This document shows positions 7,846-15,962 of a DNA stretch of 64,000 nt, piece after piece. Within the stretch, counting starts at the first letter, position 1, and every line of letters starts with the position of its first letter. A program made the position numbers and the translations under genes. The notes below the pieces were generated by a model. The model made no database searches. It was not told the origin of the DNA and saw only the letters and a list, made by a program, of their open reading frames with translations. Source of the DNA: Streptomyces coffeae (GTDB lineage: Bacteria > Actinomycetota > Actinomycetes > Streptomycetales > Streptomycetaceae); NCBI RefSeq assembly GCF_016741875.1, contig NZ_JAERRF010000026.1, forward strand, positions 56,201 through 120,200, read 5' to 3'.

Positions 7846-8595
7846 ATGAGCAGACCGGTGGGGGAGGGCAGGTTCGGAAGCCTGCTGTCCGGAGTGGCGG
7901 TGGCCCTCGGCTGTGTGCTGTTCCTGGGCGGATTCGCCTGGGCCGCGGTGATCTACAAGCCGTACACCGTCCCGACCGACTCCATGGCGCCCACCATCGG
8001 CAAGGACGACCGCGTGTTGGCGCAGCGGATCGACGGCGACGAGGTGCGCCGCGGTGACGTGGTGGTCTTCCAGGACGCCGTCTGGGGCGCGATGCCCATG
8101 GTCAAGCGGGTGGTCGGCGTCGGCGGTGACAAGGTCGTGTGCTGCGACAAGCAGGGGCGGCTGAGCGTGGACGGCAAGGCGCTCGACGAGCCGTATCTGG
8201 AGAAGAAGGACCAGGCGTCGCTGACCGGCTTCACCACCACGGTGCCCAAGGGGCGGCTGTTCCTGATGGGCGACCACCGCAGCGATTCGCTCGACTCACG
8301 GGTGCACCTCACCGACAGCGGTCACGGGGCCGTGCCGCGGAGCGCGGTCAGCGCCCGGGTCGACGCCACTGCCTGGCCTCTGGGCAGCTTCGGCATGCTC
8401 GAGCGGCCGCGGACGTTCGAGGCGCTGCCGGGCGGGGTCTCGCAGCAGGGACCGCTGCGGCTGATGGTGATCGCGGTCGTCAGCGGCGCCGTGCTCATCC
8501 TGGCGGGGGCGGCGTACGGGCCGATCGCCCGCCGCAGGCGCGCCGGTGCCGCGCGGCGCGAGGAACCACGGGGGACGGTGACGGCGCGTGGCTGA
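7846..8595 (+). CDS. lepB: Type I signal peptidase 4 of 4 (SipZ-like)
   Basis: 249-residue signal peptidase with two clear membrane helices, one N-terminal (SLLSGVAVALGCVLFLGGFA) and one C-terminal (LMVIAVVSGAVLILAGAAYG) followed by Arg residues. Catalytic Ser is in VPTDSMAPTI, Lys in MVKRVVGVGGD; GDHRSDSLDSRVH is the conserved box. It is shorter at the N-terminus than the other three. GGGAGC precedes the ATG. The 3' end overlaps the following Nudix gene by 8 bases. Confidence 0.94.
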   Translation: MSRPVGEGRFGSLLSGVAVALGCVLFLGGFAWAAVIYKPYTVPTDSMAPTIGKDDRVLAQRIDGDEVRRGDVVVFQDAVWGAMPMVKRVVGVGGDKVVCCDKQGRLSVDGKALDEPYLEKKDQASLTGFTTTVPKGRLFLMGDHRSDSLDSRVHLTDSGHGAVPRSAVSARVDATAWPLGSFGMLERPRTFEALPGGVSQQGPLRLMVIAVVSGAVLILAGAAYGPIARRRRAGAARREEPRGTVTARG

Positions 8596-9121
8596 CGGGG
8601 CGGCCGGACGGATTCCGCGGGCCGGCGCGGACGAGCGCCCGCTGCGGCAGGTGGCCCGGGTGGTGCTGCTGGACCCGCAGGACCGGATTCTGCTGCTGCA
8701 CGGCTATGAACCGGACGATCCGTCGAGGACCTGGTGGTTCACGCCCGGCGGCGGCCTGGAAGGCGAGGAGAGCCGCGAGGAGGCGGCCCGGCGGGAACTG
8801 GCGGAGGAGACCGGGATCACCGATGTACGGCTCGGCCCGCTGCTGTGGCGGCGGATCTGCTCGTTCCCCTTCGCGGGACAGCGCTGGGATCAGGACGAAT
8901 GGTACTTCCTGGGGCGTACCGAGCAGACCGCGACGGTCGAGGGTGAGGGGCTGACGGAGCTGGAGCGGCGCAGTGTGGCCGGGCTGCGGTGGTGGACCGC
9001 GGAGGAGCTGGCCACGGTGGGCGAACCGGTATATCCGACCCGCCTGCCGGAGCTGTTGCGTACGCTGCTCGTCGAGGGACCCCCGAGTGCACCGGTGATC
9101 CTGGAGACTGAGCGCGTCTGA
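8588..9121 (+). CDS. Nudix hydrolase (MutT-like)
   Basis: 177-residue Nudix-fold pyrophosphohydrolase. The Nudix box is complete: GGGLEGEESREEAARREL followed by AEETGI, supplying the metal-binding glutamates. GTG start overlapping the end of the fourth signal peptidase gene, so translation is likely coupled. The substrate (nucleotide sugar, oxidised nucleotide or other) cannot be told from sequence. The same neighbour pair is conserved in Streptomyces. Confidence 0.92.
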   Translation: MADGAAGRIPRAGADERPLRQVARVVLLDPQDRILLLHGYEPDDPSRTWWFTPGGGLEGEESREEAARRELAEETGITDVRLGPLLWRRICSFPFAGQRWDQDEWYFLGRTEQTATVEGEGLTELERRSVAGLRWWTAEELATVGEPVYPTRLPELLRTLLVEGPPSAPVILETERV

Positions 9122-9160
9122 CGCACAATGGGGGGACGCACGGCTGAAGGGGAACATGCC

Positions 9161-9469
9161 ATGAGCGCCGAGGACCTCGAGAAGTACGAGACCGAGATGG
9201 AGCTGAAGCTCTACCGGGAGTACCGCGATGTCGTCGGTCTGTTCAAATACGTGATCGAGACCGAGCGCCGCTTCTATCTGACCAACCAGTACGAGATGCA
9301 GGTGCACTCGGTCCAGGGTGAGGTCTTCTTCGAGGTGTCGATGGCCGACGCCTGGGTCTGGGACATGTACCGCCCGGCCCGCTTCGTGAAGCAGGTACGT
9401 GTTCTGACGTTCAAGGACGTGAATATCGAGGAGCTGAACAAGAGCGACCTCGACCTTCCGAGTGGCTGA
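9161..9469 (+). CDS. DUF2469 family protein, conserved in actinobacteria
   Basis: 102-residue acidic protein, MSAEDLEKYETEMELKLYRE, of the DUF2469 family. It is a very conserved actinobacterial protein of unknown function. The start at 9161 is favoured over an in-frame ATG at 9128 because AAGGGGA (9147-9153) is well placed and the conserved sequence begins there. A CACAAT -10-like hexamer at 9124-9129 with CTGGAG 17 bases upstream could be its promoter. No membrane or signal segment. Confidence 0.92.
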   Translation: MSAEDLEKYETEMELKLYREYRDVVGLFKYVIETERRFYLTNQYEMQVHSVQGEVFFEVSMADAWVWDMYRPARFVKQVRVLTFKDVNIEELNKSDLDLPSG

Positions 9470-9561
9470 GTTATCCACAAGTGATCGCCGGTCCACAGAA
9501 ATCCTCCAAGATCCCATAGTGCGTGACCGAGGCGTCACAGTCGGTACCGGAGGTGGTGCCG

Positions 9562-9921
9562 ATGAACGCCCGAGGGGCACTGGGCCGTTACGGCGAGGAT
9601 GTGGCGGTCCGACGGCTGGCCGAGGCGGGGATGACCGTCCTGGAGCGCAATTGGCGGTGCCGGGACGGCGAGATCGACATCGTCGCGCTCGACGCCGGCG
9701 CGCTGGTGGTGTGCGAGGTCAAGACGCGCCGCGGGGGGTCCTATGAGCACCCGATGGCCGCCGTCGGACCGGTCAAGACCGAGCGGCTGAGACTGCTGGC
9801 GGAGCGCTGGCTGGAGCGGCACGGCGGCCCACCGCCCGGCGGGGTGCGGATCGATCTGGTCGGTGTGGTGCTGCCGGACCGGGGCGCGCCCGTCGTCGAG
9901 CATGTGCGGGGGGTGGCCTGA
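9562..9921 (+). CDS. YraN/UPF0102 family nuclease-fold protein
   Basis: 119-residue protein with the restriction-endonuclease-like core: RNWRCRDGEIDIVA then VVCEVKTR, giving the D-E-x-K metal-binding set. The ATG at 9562 is chosen because GGAGGTGG lies at 9549-9555 and conserved sequence (MNARGALGRYGEDVAVRRL) starts there. The stop overlaps the next gene's start (TGATG). Family members are often next to comM and dprA, as here, which suggests a link to DNA processing; the biochemical function is not established. Confidence 0.92.
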   Translation: MNARGALGRYGEDVAVRRLAEAGMTVLERNWRCRDGEIDIVALDAGALVVCEVKTRRGGSYEHPMAAVGPVKTERLRLLAERWLERHGGPPPGGVRIDLVGVVLPDRGAPVVEHVRGVA

Positions 9922-11546
9922 TGGGATTCGCCCGCACCTGTTCGGTGGCCCTGGTCGGGGTCGAGGGGGTCGTGGTCGAGGTCCAGGCCGATCTGGAGCC
10001 CGGGGTCGCCGCCTTCACCCTGGTCGGGCTGCCGGACAAGAGCCTGGTGGAGAGCCGGGACCGGGTCCGCGCGGCCGTGGTGAACTCAGGGTCCGCATGG
10101 CCGCAGAAGAAGCTCACGGTGGGGCTGAGCCCGGCGTCCGTCCCCAAGGGCGGCAGCGGCTTCGATCTGGCCGTGGCCTGCGCGGTGCTGGCCGCGGCCG
10201 AGCGGATCGACCCACGGCAGATCGCCGATCTGATGATGATCGGGGAGTTGGGTCTTGACGGCCGGGTCCGCCCGGTGCGTGGAGTGCTGCCCGCGGTGCT
10301 CGCGGCCTCCGAAGCGGGCTATCAGCAGGTCGTCGTCCCGGAGCAGACGGCGGCCGAGGCAGCGCTCGTCCCCGGGGTCTCCGTGCTCGGGGTGCGGAGT
10401 CTGCGCCAGCTGATCGCGGTGCTGACGGACGAGCCGGTGCCCGAGGAGGATCAGGAGCCACCGGAGCCGGGGCGGCCCGATCCGCTGCTGGCCGGGCTCA
10501 CCGTGCCGGGCGCGGGCATGGGCACCGGGGTGGCCGCGGGGCCGGGGAGCGGTGCGGGCGGTCCTGATCTGGCCGATGTCGCCGGGCAGCGGGCCGCGCG
10601 GGGCGCCTTGGAGGTCGCGGCCGCGGGAGGGCACCATCTGTTCCTCGTCGGTCCGCCGGGGGCGGGCAAGACGATGCTCGCCGAGCGGCTTCCCGGTCTG
10701 CTGCCACCGCTCACTCGGCAGGAGGCCCTGGAGGTCACCGCGGTCCACTCGGTGGCCGGGGTGCTGCCGCCCGGTCAGCCCCTGGTGGACACCCCGCCGT
10801 ACTGCGCCCCCCACCATTCGGCGACCATGGCCGCCCTCGTCGGCGGGGGCAACGGCCTGCCCCGGCCCGGCGCGGTCTCGCTGGCCCACCGGGGGGTGCT
10901 GTTCCTCGACGAGGCCCCGGAATTCAGCGGCCGGGTCCTGGACGCGCTGCGGCAGCCGCTGGAATCGGGCCATGTGGTGGTGGCCCGCTCCGGAGGCATG
11001 ATGCGGATGCCCGCGCGCTTCCTGCTGATGCTGGCCGCCAATCCCTGCCCCTGCGGGCGCCATGCCATGGTGGGCGAGGGCTGCGAATGCACACCGGTGA
11101 TGGTGCGCCGCTATCAGGCGCGGCTGTCGGGGCCGCTGCTGGACCGCGTGGACCTGCGGGTCCATGTCGAGGCGGTCACCCGGGCCGAGTTGACCGGGGC
11201 GCGCGGCCTGGCGGAGAGCACCGCGTCGGTCGCCGCCCGGGTGTACGAGGCCCGGAAGCGCGCCGCGGCCCGGCTCGCGGACACCCCTTGGCGGCTCAAC
11301 AGCGAGGTTCCGGGGCATGAGCTGCGCACCCGGTGGCAGCCCTGCTCCGGGGCGCTCCGCGAGGCCGAGCGGGACATGGAGCGCGGACTGCTCACCGCCC
11401 GCGGCCTGGACCGCGTGCTGCGGGTCGCCTGGACCGTCGCCGATCTGGCCGGCCATGACCGGCCCCTGGCGCCGGATGTCGCCAGGGCCCTTCAGCTGCG
11501 CACCGCGGTCAGCCGTGGTGTGCCGGTCGGGGCGGGGGAGCACTGA
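9921..11546 (+). CDS. comM: YifB/ComM family Mg-chelatase-like AAA+ ATPase
   Basis: 541-residue ATPase. Residues ~1-170 form the N-terminal Lon-like ChlI domain (KLTVGLSPASVPKGGSGFDL), then an AAA+ module with Walker A GPPGAGKT (about residue 246), Walker B VLFLDEAPEF, and a C-terminal Mg-chelatase domain with a Cys-rich NPCPCG...GCECTP stretch. ComM is a hexameric branch-migration helicase acting in integration of transformed DNA in Vibrio; its role in Streptomyces is unproven. Overlaps yraN and dprA by one base each (TGATG), so the three genes form one tightly coupled operon. Confidence 0.95.
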   Translation: MGFARTCSVALVGVEGVVVEVQADLEPGVAAFTLVGLPDKSLVESRDRVRAAVVNSGSAWPQKKLTVGLSPASVPKGGSGFDLAVACAVLAAAERIDPRQIADLMMIGELGLDGRVRPVRGVLPAVLAASEAGYQQVVVPEQTAAEAALVPGVSVLGVRSLRQLIAVLTDEPVPEEDQEPPEPGRPDPLLAGLTVPGAGMGTGVAAGPGSGAGGPDLADVAGQRAARGALEVAAAGGHHLFLVGPPGAGKTMLAERLPGLLPPLTRQEALEVTAVHSVAGVLPPGQPLVDTPPYCAPHHSATMAALVGGGNGLPRPGAVSLAHRGVLFLDEAPEFSGRVLDALRQPLESGHVVVARSGGMMRMPARFLLMLAANPCPCGRHAMVGEGCECTPVMVRRYQARLSGPLLDRVDLRVHVEAVTRAELTGARGLAESTASVAARVYEARKRAAARLADTPWRLNSEVPGHELRTRWQPCSGALREAERDMERGLLTARGLDRVLRVAWTVADLAGHDRPLAPDVARALQLRTAVSRGVPVGAGEH

Positions 11547-12868
11547 TGGCCGTGCCCCCGAGCCACGGCGGCCCGCCCCGCCCGGGGCCGAGAGTCGATC
11601 CCGATCCGGGAGCGGGGGACGATCCGGGCCCGGGGGAGGGCCTTGGCGCGTGGGACGGGCCGGAGCCGGACGGTCGCCGGGGGGCCGGTGAGGAGGAAGA
11701 GCGGCTGGCGCGCGCGGCGCTCACCCGGCTGGTGGAGCCCGGCGACGAGACAGTGGGGCGCTGGCTGCGGCGGATGGGTCCGGTGGCGCTGCGCCGGGCG
11801 CTCAGCGGGCAGGGCGCACCGCCGCCCGGGGCGAGCCGGGAGCGGCTGGCCGGATGCGCGCTGCGGGCCGCCGGTCTGGACCCGGCGGCGGACCTTGTTG
11901 GGGCCGCCGGGCGGGGCGTGCGGTTCCTGTGCCCGGGGGACCTGGAGTGGCCTGGTCAGCTCGACGACCTCGGGGACGCTCGCCCGGTCGGGTTATGGGT
12001 GCGCGGCCGGGCGTCACTGCGGATGTGGGCGCTGGCCTCGGTCGCCGTGGTGGGCGCCCGTGCCTGTAGCGAGTACGGCGCCCATGTCGCCGCGACGCTC
12101 GCCGCCGGGCTCGTCGAGCGTGGCTGGGTGGTGGTCTCCGGGGCGGCCCACGGGGTGGACGGCGCGGCGCACCGCGGGGCGCTCGCGGCGGGCGGCGCCA
12201 CCATCGCCGTGCTGGCTTCCGGGGTGGATGTCCCCTATCCGCGGGGTCATACCGAGTTGATCGAGCGCATCGCGGAACAGGGTCTGGTGGTGGCCGAGTT
12301 GTCGCCCGGGGCGCATCCGACCCGCAGCCGTTTTGTGCTCCGCAACCGGGTCATCGCCGCGCTGACCCGGGGCACGGTGGTCGTCGAGGCCCAGTACCGC
12401 AGCGGGTCGCTGGTCACCGCGCGCCGGGCCCAGGAGCTCGGCCGCTTCACCATGGGTGTGCCCGGCCCGGTCACCAGTGGGCTCTCCGCCGGGGTGCATG
12501 AACTGCTGCGCGGCGAGGCCGTGGTGGTCACCGACGCCGATGAGGTGGCCGAACTGGTCGGCGGCATCGGAGAGCTCGCCCCGGAGCGGCGGGGGCCGCT
12601 CGTCGAGCGGGACCTGCTCGATCCCGTGACGGCACGGGTCCTGGAAGCGTTGTCGGCACAGGGTGGCAATGACCTGCGGGAGGTGGCCCGGGAAGCCGGG
12701 TCCGGCTGCGACGAGACCCTGAGCCGGCTCTATGAGCTGCTCGCCCTGGGATTCGTCGAACGCCGTGGCGATCGCTGGGAGTTGGTCCCTCCGGCGCGCC
12801 GGAACGGCGGTGCACGGCGAGGCGGTCCCCCGAATCGGGGCAATCGGGTGAAAGGGTTGAGGCGATGA
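11546..12868 (+). CDS. dprA: DNA-processing protein DprA
   Basis: 440-residue DprA/Smf protein that loads RecA on single-stranded DNA. A disordered Pro/Gly-rich N-terminus (~50 residues) precedes a helical domain and the Rossmann core (VVGARACSEYGAHVA, VSGAAHGVDGAAHRGAL, NRVIAALTRGTVVVEA). The C-terminal winged-helix part is visible in the last ~70 residues. Codon 150 (11993-11995) is TTA, one of only three TTA codons noticed in this window, so translation may depend on the bldA leucyl tRNA. One-base overlap with comM. Confidence 0.95.
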   Translation: MAVPPSHGGPPRPGPRVDPDPGAGDDPGPGEGLGAWDGPEPDGRRGAGEEEERLARAALTRLVEPGDETVGRWLRRMGPVALRRALSGQGAPPPGASRERLAGCALRAAGLDPAADLVGAAGRGVRFLCPGDLEWPGQLDDLGDARPVGLWVRGRASLRMWALASVAVVGARACSEYGAHVAATLAAGLVERGWVVVSGAAHGVDGAAHRGALAAGGATIAVLASGVDVPYPRGHTELIERIAEQGLVVAELSPGAHPTRSRFVLRNRVIAALTRGTVVVEAQYRSGSLVTARRAQELGRFTMGVPGPVTSGLSAGVHELLRGEAVVVTDADEVAELVGGIGELAPERRGPLVERDLLDPVTARVLEALSAQGGNDLREVAREAGSGCDETLSRLYELLALGFVERRGDRWELVPPARRNGGARRGGPPNRGNRVKGLRR

Positions 12869-12997
12869 CCGTATCCGCACACCGCCGAGCCGACGTCCTT
12901 CGCATACCGCGATGGCCCGATCACGCTACGCTCACAGGGTTTCCGGCGGAAGCGCACGTCCCCACCCATGTCATGGCAGAACGGCTCAAGGCGACGA

Positions 12998-13831
12998 ATG
13001 CCCCAGCACATCTCCGGGTCTGACCGCGCGGCGCCGACCGCTGCCCACGGCGCGGTGCGGCCGGCCGCACCGTCATCGCTCGATGAGCTGTGGCGGTCGT
13101 ACAAGACCACGGGCGACGGCCGGCTGCGGGAGCAGCTGATCCTCCACTACTCGCCCCTGGTGAAATATGTGGCCGGGCGGGTCAGCGTCGGACTGCCCTC
13201 CAACGTCGAGCAGGCGGACTTCGTCTCGTCCGGCGTGTTCGGACTCATCGACGCCATCGAGAAGTTCGACCCCGAGCGCTCCATCAAGTTCGAGACCTAT
13301 GCGATCACCCGGATCCGGGGCGCGATGATCGACGAGCTGAGAGCGCTGGACTGGATCCCGCGCTCGGTCCGCCAGAAGGCCAGGGCCGTCGAGCGGGCGT
13401 ACGCCACGCTGGAGGCGGCGCTGCGGCGCACCCCCACGGAGGCCGAGGTGGCCGCCGAGATGAGCATCGGCCTGGATGAACTGCACGGGGTCTTCAGCCA
13501 GTTGTCCCTGGCCAATGTGGTCGCCCTCGAAGAGCTGTTGCATGTCGGCGGCGAAGGCGGCGACCGGCTCAGCCTCATGGACACCCTCGAGGACACCGCT
13601 GCGGACAATCCGGTCGAGGTGGCCGAGGACCGGGAGCTGCGCAGACTGCTCGCCCGAGCCATCAACACCCTCCCCGAGCGTGAGAAGACCGTGGTCACCC
13701 TCTACTACTACGAAGGGCTCACCCTCGCCGAGATCGGCCAGGTCCTCGGGGTCACCGAGAGCCGGGTCAGCCAGATCCACACCAAGTCGGTGCTCCAGCT
13801 GCGGGCGAAACTCGCCGATGTCGGACGCTGA
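12998..13831 (+). CDS. whiG: Sporulation RNA polymerase sigma factor WhiG
   Basis: 277-residue FliA-like sigma factor that starts sporulation-septation gene expression in aerial hyphae. The start MPQHISGSDRAA matches the known WhiG N-terminus and is preferred over an in-frame ATG at 12968. Region 2 includes LILHYSPLVKYVAGRVSVGL and SIKFETYAITRIRGAMIDEL. Region 4 includes LPEREKTVVTLYYYEGLTLA with the helix-turn-helix LGVTESRVSQIHTK. WhiG activity is normally held by the anti-sigma factor RsiG with c-di-GMP. The gene stands alone, 129 bases after dprA. Confidence 0.97.
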   Translation: MPQHISGSDRAAPTAAHGAVRPAAPSSLDELWRSYKTTGDGRLREQLILHYSPLVKYVAGRVSVGLPSNVEQADFVSSGVFGLIDAIEKFDPERSIKFETYAITRIRGAMIDELRALDWIPRSVRQKARAVERAYATLEAALRRTPTEAEVAAEMSIGLDELHGVFSQLSLANVVALEELLHVGGEGGDRLSLMDTLEDTAADNPVEVAEDRELRRLLARAINTLPEREKTVVTLYYYEGLTLAEIGQVLGVTESRVSQIHTKSVLQLRAKLADVGR

Positions 13832-13882
13832 ATCGTCCCTCCGCCATCGCCCCCGCGGTGGCCTTTTTCGTACAGTGGTCGG

Positions 13883-14467
13883 GTGCCCAGGATTCGAGCG
13901 GCCTCAGTGGCCGAGCACCGGACGATGCAGCGCGGCGCCCTGCTGGAGGCCGCCCGCTCCCTGCTGTCCGAGGGCGGTACGGAGGCGCTGACCTTCCCCG
14001 CCCTCGCCGAGCGCACGGGCCTCGCGCGGTCCTCCGTCTACGAGTACTTCCGCTCCCGGGCGGCCGTGGTCGAGGAACTGTGCGCCGTCGACTTCCCGGT
14101 CTGGGCCGCCGAGGTCGAGGCCGCCATGGAGCGGGCCGACACACCCGAGGCGAAGATCGAGGCATATGTGCGCCGACAGCTGGCTCTCGTCGGCGACCGC
14201 CGCCACCGGGCCGTGGTGGCGATCTCGGCCGGTGAGCTGGACGCGGGAGCACGGGAGAAGATCCGGGCCGCGCACGGCGGGCTGATCGCCATGGTGGTCG
14301 AGGCCCTCAGCGCCCTGGGTCATCAGCAGCCGCGGCTGACGGCCGTGCTCCTCCAGGGCGTGGTGGACGCGGCGGTCCGCCGTATCGAGCTCGGAGCGGC
14401 CGAGGATCCCGAGGGGATCACGGAGGCCGCGGTTGCCATGGCCCTCACCGGCGTTACCCGCCGCTGA
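13883..14467 (+). CDS. TetR/AcrR family transcriptional regulator
   Basis: 194-residue regulator. The N-terminal helix-turn-helix is clear (LLEAARSLLSEGGTEALTF, then LAERTGLARSSVYEYFRSRA). The remaining ligand-binding domain is not diagnostic. The GTG start lies 7 bases after a TACAGT -10-like hexamer (13871-13876) and has no ribosome-binding site, so the message may be leaderless. The target and ligand are unknown. The 3' two-thirds is overlapped on the opposite strand by the extended frame of the M23 peptidase gene. Confidence 0.92.
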   Translation: MPRIRAASVAEHRTMQRGALLEAARSLLSEGGTEALTFPALAERTGLARSSVYEYFRSRAAVVEELCAVDFPVWAAEVEAAMERADTPEAKIEAYVRRQLALVGDRRHRAVVAISAGELDAGAREKIRAAHGGLIAMVVEALSALGHQQPRLTAVLLQGVVDAAVRRIELGAAEDPEGITEAAVAMALTGVTRR

Positions 14468-15649
14468 CTCCCGCGGGCCCCGGCGGCCCGCCCCCCCACC
14501 GCGCCCCATCATGTGGGGCGCGCTCCTTCCTTCGGTCCTGTCGCTGTTGGCGCACGCCGGGGCGCGCCACCTGGGTCGCGCCCCGGCTCTGCGCACCATG
14601 CCGACCGTTCGCCGGCCGTTGGCGCTGCGCCTGTTGATGGACGCCGCCGACGGTTGCGCCCCGGCTCCGCGCGCCGTGTCGGTCGCCCCTCGGCCGTGGG
14701 CATGGCCGCCGGTCATCCATACCGTGCCGGTTGCGCACCACTGTGACCCCGGGCCGGGCCGGGCGTACCGGTCTCCGTCGTCCGGGTGCGGCCGCCCGCG
14801 CCTTCCACGCCGGGCCGGGCCGTACCGGCGCGCGTGTCCCGCCCCGCCGACAGCGCCGGATCGCAGACGGGCGTGCGCCCAGGCCGAGGCGGCGGCCAGG
14901 ACGATGGCCGGGGCGAGGTCGGCCCATCCGGCGGGGGAGAGCGCCGCGGCGGGTGCCGGGGTATCGGGAACACCGAACACCGGGAGGAGCCGGGAGGGGC
15001 CGCCACGGAGCATCCGGAGCGGCAGCAGCGACAGCGGGTCGAGATAGCGGTCCCCACGGCGCAGCCCCCAGTGCAGACAGCCCGCCGGACAGTGGAAGGG
15101 CCCCGGCCGCATCACCCCGACCACCTGCCCGGCCGAGACCCGGTCGCCCTTGTCCACCAGGGCGCGCACCGGCTCGTAGGTCGTGCGCAGAGGAGGGGTG
15201 CCGGTCCCGGACAGCTCGATGGTGAGCACCTCGCGCCCCGCGACCGGACCGGCGAAGGTCACCCGCCCCGCGGCCGCTGCCCGCACCCGCTGCCCGGCGC
15301 GCGCCGCGAGATCGACCCCTCGGTGGCCGGCGGCCCATGGCACCGTAGGCGGCCGCCAGCCCCTCAGCACGGTGGGCCGCGCCGCCCCCGGCCCACCGTC
15401 CACCGGCCACGACCGCCCGCCCGGGGTGCCACGCCCTGGGCCGTGGTCCGCCGGAACCGCACGACCGCGGTCGGCTCGGCTCGCGCCGGACACCCCGGCG
15501 AGCACGGCCGCTCCCGACCCGTGCCCCGGTTCCGTCACTGGCCCCGGCCCCGGCTCCGCCCCCTGCGCCACCCCCGGGCAGGTCGCCGTCGGGAGCCATA
15601 ACGTCAGGACGCACAGGGCAAGCACCCACCACATCAGAAGCCTTCGCAT
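13904..15649 (-). CDS. Secreted M23 family peptidase, with anomalous antisense C-terminal tail
   Basis: 581-residue reading frame, of which only about the first 230 look like a real protein. A signal peptide (MRRLLMWWVLALCVLTLWLP) contains a TTA codon at 15599-15601. An LytM/M23 domain spans about residues 90-215: GHRGVDLA supplies the first His and Asp, GCLHWGLR the last His, with Cys where many family members have the first His of HxH. A possible membrane helix follows (about residues 244-263). Beyond ~14860 the frame is Arg/Gly-rich, passes through a repeat and a hairpin terminator, and runs 564 bases antisense into tetR. A frameshift has probably removed the original stop. ATG at 15649 is preferred over GTG at 15658. 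It diverges from rpsB, as in related Streptomyces. Confidence 0.7.
   Translation of the reverse strand: MRRLLMWWVLALCVLTLWLPTATCPGVAQGAEPGPGPVTEPGHGSGAAVLAGVSGASRADRGRAVPADHGPGRGTPGGRSWPVDGGPGAARPTVLRGWRPPTVPWAAGHRGVDLAARAGQRVRAAAAGRVTFAGPVAGREVLTIELSGTGTPPLRTTYEPVRALVDKGDRVSAGQVVGVMRPGPFHCPAGCLHWGLRRGDRYLDPLSLLPLRMLRGGPSRLLPVFGVPDTPAPAAALSPAGWADLAPAIVLAAASAWAHARLRSGAVGGAGHARRYGPARRGRRGRPHPDDGDRYARPGPGSQWCATGTVWMTGGHAHGRGATDTARGAGAQPSAASINRRSANGRRTVGMVRRAGARPRWRAPACANSDRTEGRSAPHMMGRGGGAGRRGPRESAAGNAGEGHGNRGLRDPLGILGRSELDTADRRVHHALEEHGRQPRLLMTQGAEGLDHHGDQPAVRGPDLLPCSRVQLTGRDRHHGPVAAVADESQLSAHICLDLRLGCVGPLHGGLDLGGPDREVDGAQFLDHGRPGAEVLVDGGPREARALGEGGEGQRLRTALGQQGAGGLQQGAALHRPVLGH
14501..14521. 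terminator. Hairpin terminator downstream of tetR
   Basis: Perfect 8-base stem GCGCCCCA / TGGGGCGC with a 5-base loop, 34 bases after the tetR stop. It lies inside the extended reading frame of the opposite-strand M23 peptidase, which argues that the real end of that gene was upstream of this hairpin. Confidence 0.5.
14575..14701. repeat. Two imperfect direct repeats, period 78 bases
   Basis: A ~49-base unit starting GTCGCGCCCCGGCTCTGCGC at 14575 recurs at 14653 as GTTGCGCCCCGGCTCCGCGC, with continuing similarity (the GCCGACCGTTCGCCGGCCGT and GTCGGTCGCCCCTCGGCCGT parts). It lies between the conserved end of the M23 peptidase and the tetR-side terminator, so it probably expanded in non-coding DNA. 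Confidence 0.5.
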
Positions 15650-15962
15650 GGATCCCACCGTGGCCCGAGACGCCGGATCGGGTGGATCATGGAAGGATTC
15701 TGGGTACTACTCACCGGTTGTGGATATCGCCGTCACCCGGCACCGCACCGGTCCCGTACACTTCTTATGGCGATCCGGGTCACCGGATCGACTTCGCACG
15801 CCCCGCCACCGGTGCCCCGATCTCGCATCGGACAGCACGGCGGCCGCGCCCCTCGGTCCTCGGACGAGCCCTTCAAGGCCCCGTCCCTGGCAGGCGCGCC
15901 GGGGCGTCAGGCGCGGCGGCCGCCCGGTCACCGCGGAACCGAGTACCTCAAGGAGTACGGCC
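15650..15962. other. Intergenic region between the M23 peptidase and rpsB
   Basis: 313 bases with no supported gene. It must hold divergent promoters for the peptidase (minus) and rpsB (plus). Visible elements are a TACACT -10-like hexamer at 15757-15762 and an 8-base perfect inverted repeat CGATCCGG / CCGGATCG with a 4-base loop at 15771-15790, which would lie at the start of the rpsB leader. A good ribosome-binding site AAGGAG is at 15949-15954. Confidence 0.5.

Noticed and set aside
9471..9479. TTATCCACA, a perfect E. coli-type DnaA box
   Set aside because: Single copy in a short intergenic gap with no cluster, so chance or a minor site; not an origin.
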